DNA of 64,000 bases from Actinomadura macrotermitis (GTDB lineage: Bacteria; Actinomycetota; Actinomycetes; Streptosporangiales; Streptosporangiaceae), in the NCBI RefSeq assembly GCF_009604375.1, contig NZ_WEGH01000001.1:1674001-1738000 (forward strand), in the 5' to 3' direction. Numbering within the stretch: the first letter of the stretch is position 1; each line of letters opens with the position of its first letter. The notes below the pieces were generated by a model. It worked only from the letters and a program-made list of their open reading frames with translations. It made no database searches and was not told where the DNA came from. Position numbers and translations under genes: made by a program. Shown piece after piece: positions 60,819 to 64,000 of the stretch.

Positions 60819-61879
60819 GGCAGCTCCGCCTCGATCACGGTGGGCCCGCCGGGCGGGCTGGCCACCGTGAAGCGGCCGTCCAGGGCGGCCACCCGCCGCG
60901 CCAGCCCGGACAGGCCGCCGCCCGCCGGGTCCGCGCCGCCCGCTCCGTCGTCCCGCACCCGCACGGTGATCATTGTGCCGTGCCCGCGGACCTCGACGGC
61001 GACCGCGGTGGCGCGGGCGTGCTTGGCCGCGTTGGTCACCGCCTCGCTGACCACGAAGTAGGTCGCCGTCTCCACCGCCGCCGGCGGCCGTCCGGGCAGG
61101 TCGCAGACGACCGCGACCGGGACGCCGGCGCGTTCGGCCACGCCGGCCAGCGCGTCGGCGAGCCCGAGGGCGTCCAGCCCGGACGGGTAGACCCGCCAGG
61201 CCACCTCGCGCAGTTCGGCCAGTGCCTGCTGCGCCTGCTCGTGCGCCTGGGCGAGGAGTTCGGGGCGCCCCCTGCGGGCGCGGCCGATCAGCATGGACAG
61301 CGCCACCAGCCGCTGCTGCAGCCCGTCGTGCAGGTCCCGCTCGATCCGGCGCCGCTCGGCGTCGACGGCCGTCAGCACGCCGGCGCGGCTCTCGGCCAGT
61401 TCGGCGATGCGGTGCCGCAGCGCCGCGGTGGGGTCGGGGCCGAGCATGCGCGCGGCCAGGCGCCGCTCCAGCGCGTGCACCCCCACCAGGCCCGACACGT
61501 TCAGGAACAGCAGGACCAGGCCCGCCAGGCAGAAGTAGGCGATGAGCGGCGCGCCCGGCGCCATGCCGTCGACCGGCCGGCCCCGCCCCCAGGTCCAGGC
61601 GGCCCGGCCGGCCGTCGCGGCGCCGTAGCCGAGCAGGGCGGCGACCAGGCCGCCGAGCAGGCCGAGCGGCACCCGGGCCGCCAGGTAGCGCGGCGCCCGT
61701 TCGTCGAGGTGGCCGAGGCCGACGCGCAGCCGGCGGGCCTCCAGCGCGGCCAGCCGCCGGGCCGCCCGCCGCACCGCCGGGCGTCCGGCGAACGGCAGCG
61801 CGGGCAGCAGGACGAGGCCGAGCAGGGCGGTGACCGTCCCGGCGACCACCGCCCCCAGCCCCTCAGCGGCGCGTCGCAT
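60809..61879 (-). CDS. NarL-type sensor histidine kinase
   Basis: 356 residues. Four probable helices in the first 135 residues (near 10-30, 70-92, 110-130 and a short one) carry the sensor part, which is short and largely intramembrane. The HisKA_3 phosphoacceptor is His184 in ERDLHDGLQQRLVALS. The HATPase domain has SEAVTNAAKHA (N box) and DDGAGGAD (G1). It pairs with the response regulator downstream; the stimulus, perhaps membrane stress, is inferred. Confidence 0.92.
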   Translation of the reverse strand: MRRAAEGLGAVVAGTVTALLGLVLLPALPFAGRPAVRRAARRLAALEARRLRVGLGHLDERAPRYLAARVPLGLLGGLVAALLGYGAATAGRAAWTWGRGRPVDGMAPGAPLIAYFCLAGLVLLFLNVSGLVGVHALERRLAARMLGPDPTAALRHRIAELAESRAGVLTAVDAERRRIERDLHDGLQQRLVALSMLIGRARRGRPELLAQAHEQAQQALAELREVAWRVYPSGLDALGLADALAGVAERAGVPVAVVCDLPGRPPAAVETATYFVVSEAVTNAAKHARATAVAVEVRGHGTMITVRVRDDGAGGADPAGGGLSGLARRVAALDGRFTVASPPGGPTVIEAELPCG

Positions 61880-62480
61880 GCCGTCCCTTGCGCCGCTCCG
61901 CGAGCCGGACGCCGGCGAACACCGCCAGCGCCAGCGCCACCAGCGCGATCACCACGTTGGTGCCGAGGCCGACGTAGGTGCCGACCAGCTCCCAGTTCTC
62001 GCCGAGGGTGTAGCCGGCCAGCACGAACACGGTGTTCCAGATGAGGCTGCCGGCCGTGGTCAGCACCGTGAAGGTGGCGACCGGCATCCGCTCCACGCCC
62101 GCCGGGATCGAGATCAGGCTGCGGAAGAGCGGGATCATCCGCCCGAAGAACACCGCCTTGTGGCCGTGCCGCAGGAACCACGCCTCGGTCCGGTCGATGT
62201 CGGAGACCTTCAGCAGCGGGACGCGGGCGGCGAGGGCCAGCGTGCGGTCGCGGCCGAGCAGCGCGCCCGCCCAGTACAGCGCGAGCGCGCCGAGGACCGA
62301 GCCCGCCGTGGTCCACAGCAGCACGGCGGCCAGGTTCATCTCCCCCTTGGACGCGGTGAACCCGGCCAGCGGCAGGATCACCTCGCTGGGCAGCGGCGGG
62401 AAGAGGTTCTCCAGCGCGATCGCCAGGCCCGCGCCGGGGGCGCCGAGGGTCTCCATGAGGTCGAGCAGCCAGTCCGTCAT
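61863..62480 (-). CDS. DedA-family membrane protein
   Basis: 205 residues from ATG 62480. DedA/SNARE-associated pattern: ALENLFPPLPSEVILPLAGF, SVLGALALYWAGALLG, FFGRMIPLFRSLISIPAGVERMP and TAGSLIWNTVFVLAGYTLG. DedA proteins move lipid carriers across the membrane. The histidine kinase start overlaps its end by 17 bp, so kinase, regulator and DedA form one operon. Confidence 0.93.
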   Translation of the reverse strand: MTDWLLDLMETLGAPGAGLAIALENLFPPLPSEVILPLAGFTASKGEMNLAAVLLWTTAGSVLGALALYWAGALLGRDRTLALAARVPLLKVSDIDRTEAWFLRHGHKAVFFGRMIPLFRSLISIPAGVERMPVATFTVLTTAGSLIWNTVFVLAGYTLGENWELVGTYVGLGTNVVIALVALALAVFAGVRLAERRKGRHATRR

Positions 62481-62574
62481 GCCCTGAACGTTATAAATGA
62501 TCAAGCCATGCCCGGAATGAGGCGAATGGCCGGACCGGGGTGCGGAGAACCACAGGTACGGCCGGAGACCGTCC

Positions 62575-63384
62575 TCAGCCGGCCCCGGCGGTGTCGATGC
62601 GGCGGGCGGCCAAGGCGGCCACGAGGCGGCCGACGGCCGGGAGTTCGAGCGGCAGCCGCGAGTAGGAGGGGTGGACGACCCGGGCGCGGCCCGTCTCCAG
62701 GGCGCGGACGACGGCCGCCGCCACCGCCTCCGGCGTCGTCGGGGGAAGGGTGCGCGGCGGCCGTCCGCTCCGCCAGGGCAGGCGGTCCAGGTCGCGCAGC
62801 GCGGTGTCGGTCGAGCCGGGCACGACCTCGACGACCTGGATCCGGGTGTCGCGCAGTTCGTGCCGCAGGGAGCGGGTGGCCTGGGCGAGGGCGGACTTGG
62901 CGGCGCCGTAGTAGCCGGCCATGGGCAGCGGCACCGCCTGGAGGGTCGAGGTCACGTTGACGATGACGCCCCGGTCGGCGGCGCGCAGGGCCGGGAGCAG
63001 CGCCGCGGTCAGGGCCAGCGGCGTCCAGAGGTTGGTCTCGAACCAGGCGCGGGCCTCGGCGTCGTCGCCGTGCGCCGCCACGCTCCCGGTGGCGGGCACG
63101 CCGGCGTTGTTGATCAGGATGTCGGCGCCGCCCAGGGCGTCGCGGGCCTGGGCGGCGAGGCCCGCCGCCGCGCCGGGGCGGGAGAGGTCGGCCGGGAGGA
63201 TGTGCGGGGCGGGGCCGCCCGCGCCGGTGATCTCGGTGGCCAGCTCGCGCAGGAGGGGTTCGCGGCGGGCGGTCACCGCCAGTTCGGCGCCGCGCCGGGC
63301 GAGCGCGACGGCGAGGGCGCGGCCGATGCCGCTGGAGGCGCCGGTGAGGACGATCCGCCTGCCGCGCAGGGATGCTGCGGCCAT
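62575..63384 (-). CDS. Classical short-chain dehydrogenase/reductase
   Basis: 269 residues. TGASSGIG (14-21) cofactor motif, NNAG in INNAGVPA, catalytic Ser in VNVTSTLQAV and YYGAAK (catalytic Tyr/Lys). The C-terminal part has a tail of about 70 residues seen in retinol- and steroid-like SDRs. The SDR reduces or oxidises an alcohol/ketone; substrate unknown. It is preceded by its own promoter and a 41-bp palindrome. Confidence 0.92.
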   Translation of the reverse strand: MAAASLRGRRIVLTGASSGIGRALAVALARRGAELAVTARREPLLRELATEITGAGGPAPHILPADLSRPGAAAGLAAQARDALGGADILINNAGVPATGSVAAHGDDAEARAWFETNLWTPLALTAALLPALRAADRGVIVNVTSTLQAVPLPMAGYYGAAKSALAQATRSLRHELRDTRIQVVEVVPGSTDTALRDLDRLPWRSGRPPRTLPPTTPEAVAAAVVRALETGRARVVHPSYSRLPLELPAVGRLVAALAARRIDTAGAG

Positions 63385-63388
63385 GATG

Positions 63389-63429
63389 GCCTCCCTAGAT
63401 TGACTGATAATCAGTCAATCTAGGGAGGC
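63389..63429. promoter_or_regulatory. 41-bp perfect palindrome, TetR operator overlapping promoter and ribosome site
   Basis: Two 20-bp arms flank a central A: GCCTCCCTAGATTGACTGAT pairs with its exact complement on the right. The inner core TTGACTGAT-A-ATCAGTCAA is a typical TetR-family operator. The site covers the -10 box (63417-63422) and the GGGAGG ribosome site of the SDR gene. Confidence 0.85.
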
Positions 63430-63445
63430 GGCCCCCCGGTGTCAA
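63417..63445 (-). promoter_or_regulatory. Promoter of the SDR gene
   Basis: On the minus strand the -35 TTGACA (63440-63445) and -10 TAGATT (63417-63422) are exactly 17 bp apart. Transcription would start near 63410, inside the palindrome. Confidence 0.8.
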
Positions 63446-63452
63446 CGGGCGC

Positions 63453-64000
63453 TCAGAGCCGCTCGATCAGCTCCGGCGCGATGCCGATCCCGGGGTCCAG
63501 GGCGTGCGCGGTGCGCAGCGCCGCGGCGAGGGTCGCCGCCGCCAGGTCGGCCAGGGCGTCCCGGCTGAGCTCGCGGTGCCGCAGATGGTCGATGACGATC
63601 TCGTTCAGGAAGCCGACCCAGCCCCGCATCGCGGTGCGCAGCGCGGGCCGGACCGGCTCGGTGACGCCGGCCGCGCGCAGCACGCGCAGCGCGCCCTGCC
63701 AGCGGTAGTCGTCGATGATCGCGCGGACCTCGGCGTCGGAGCCCTGCGCGCTGCGCATGAGGGCCAGGTAGCCCTCGGCGTTGGCCTCCAGGTGGGCGAT
63801 GTGGCGGGTCAGCGCGTCGTGCAGCCGCGCGGCCGGGGTGCCCCCGGCGGGCGCGGTCTCGTGGACGGCCCGCAGCCGCTCGGCCGCCGCCCGGATCGTG
63901 GCCAGGTACAGGCCGCGCTTGTTGGCGAAGTGGTGCGCGATCAGGCCGTAGGCGACGCCCGCCCTCCTGGCGATCTCGGTGGTGGTCACCTCGTCGTAGG
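63453..64000 (-). CDS. TetR-family regulator, 5' end beyond window
   Basis: The visible part begins inside the HTH: TTTEIARRAGVAYGLIAHHFANKRGLYL is the second half of the TetR DNA-binding domain, and the first helix lies past base 64000. The effector domain follows (about 130 residues) with RWQGALRVLRAAGV. GTG 63989 would truncate the HTH, so the real start lies to the right. It probably represses the SDR gene through the palindrome at 63389-63429. Confidence 0.85.
   Translation of the reverse strand, partial: YDEVTTTEIARRAGVAYGLIAHHFANKRGLYLATIRAAAERLRAVHETAPAGGTPAARLHDALTRHIAHLEANAEGYLALMRSAQGSDAEVRAIIDDYRWQGALRVLRAAGVTEPVRPALRTAMRGWVGFLNEIVIDHLRHRELSRDALADLAAATLAAALRTAHALDPGIGIAPELIERL

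Noticed and set aside
1..64000. Insertion sequences or integrases
   Set aside because: No transposase or recombinase motif was seen in any frame, and no terminal inverted repeats flank the low-GC patches.

Overview
The window is bacterial, very GC-rich DNA with strong G/C preference at third codon positions, frequent GTG/TTG starts, tight ATGA/GTGA overlaps and several apparently leaderless genes. WhiB7, UvrD2, a mycoredoxin (a mycothiol-dependent thiol system), PPA1309, UPF0182, DUF2342 and a PF04672 methyltransferase together point to a filamentous actinomycete. A Streptosporangiales genus such as Actinomadura is my best guess, but the genus is inference. No rRNA, transposase, integrase or convincing CRISPR array was seen.

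Layout. 1-9.8 kb is a surface-polysaccharide block: an NAD-dependent sugar dehydrogenase (cut by the left edge), a WbpD/WlbB-like hexapeptide acetyltransferase, a non-hydrolysing UDP-GlcNAc 2-epimerase, two family-2 glycosyltransferases, and a 1,622-residue secreted protein with four DUF4082 modules. 9.8-15.3 kb holds regulator/effector pairs: TetR with a P450, and an MmyB-like XRE regulator with an MFS exporter. 15.3-19.4 kb is an accessory patch with a broken WD40 gene, small membrane proteins, a VOC protein and hypothetical genes. 19.4-25.1 kb holds LysR/MFS, a small lipoprotein, and a beta-carbonic anhydrase next to a SulP anion transporter (probable bicarbonate module). 25.1-28.9 kb is proline catabolism (proline dehydrogenase, P5C dehydrogenase) with a divergent PucR-type regulator. 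28.9-31.4 kb is a lower-GC patch with an I36-type secreted protein, ended by a duplicated, internally deleted copy of the PucR 3' end.

31.4-45.1 kb is a conserved actinobacterial housekeeping neighbourhood: initiator tRNA-Met, Lon-like PDZ protease, MoaE, PPA1309, UPF0182, an SDR epimerase, DUF2342, NUDIX, YgjP-like metalloprotease, enoyl-CoA hydratase, ABC1 kinase and WhiB7. The rest of it (UvrD2, mycoredoxin) reappears at 56-60 kb. About 11 kb lies between: two unknown genes, a ureABCFGD operon, gene remnants, a methyltransferase and an acyl-CoA thioesterase. 60.2-64 kb carries a NarL-type two-component system, a DedA protein, and a TetR/SDR pair joined by a 41-bp palindrome.

The best regulatory finds are: (i) the WhiB7-type autoregulatory promoter with a long leader and terminator-like hairpin before whiB7; (ii) the 41-bp palindrome covering the -10 box and ribosome-binding site of the SDR gene; (iii) a perfect DasR-type operator core in a gene-free stretch; (iv) dyads in the divergent promoters of the TetR/P450, MmyB-like/MFS, LysR/MFS and WYL/VOC pairs. 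I found no clearly new multi-gene system. The secreted DUF4082 protein inside the sugar cassette and the small coupled or leader ORFs are the least understood parts.
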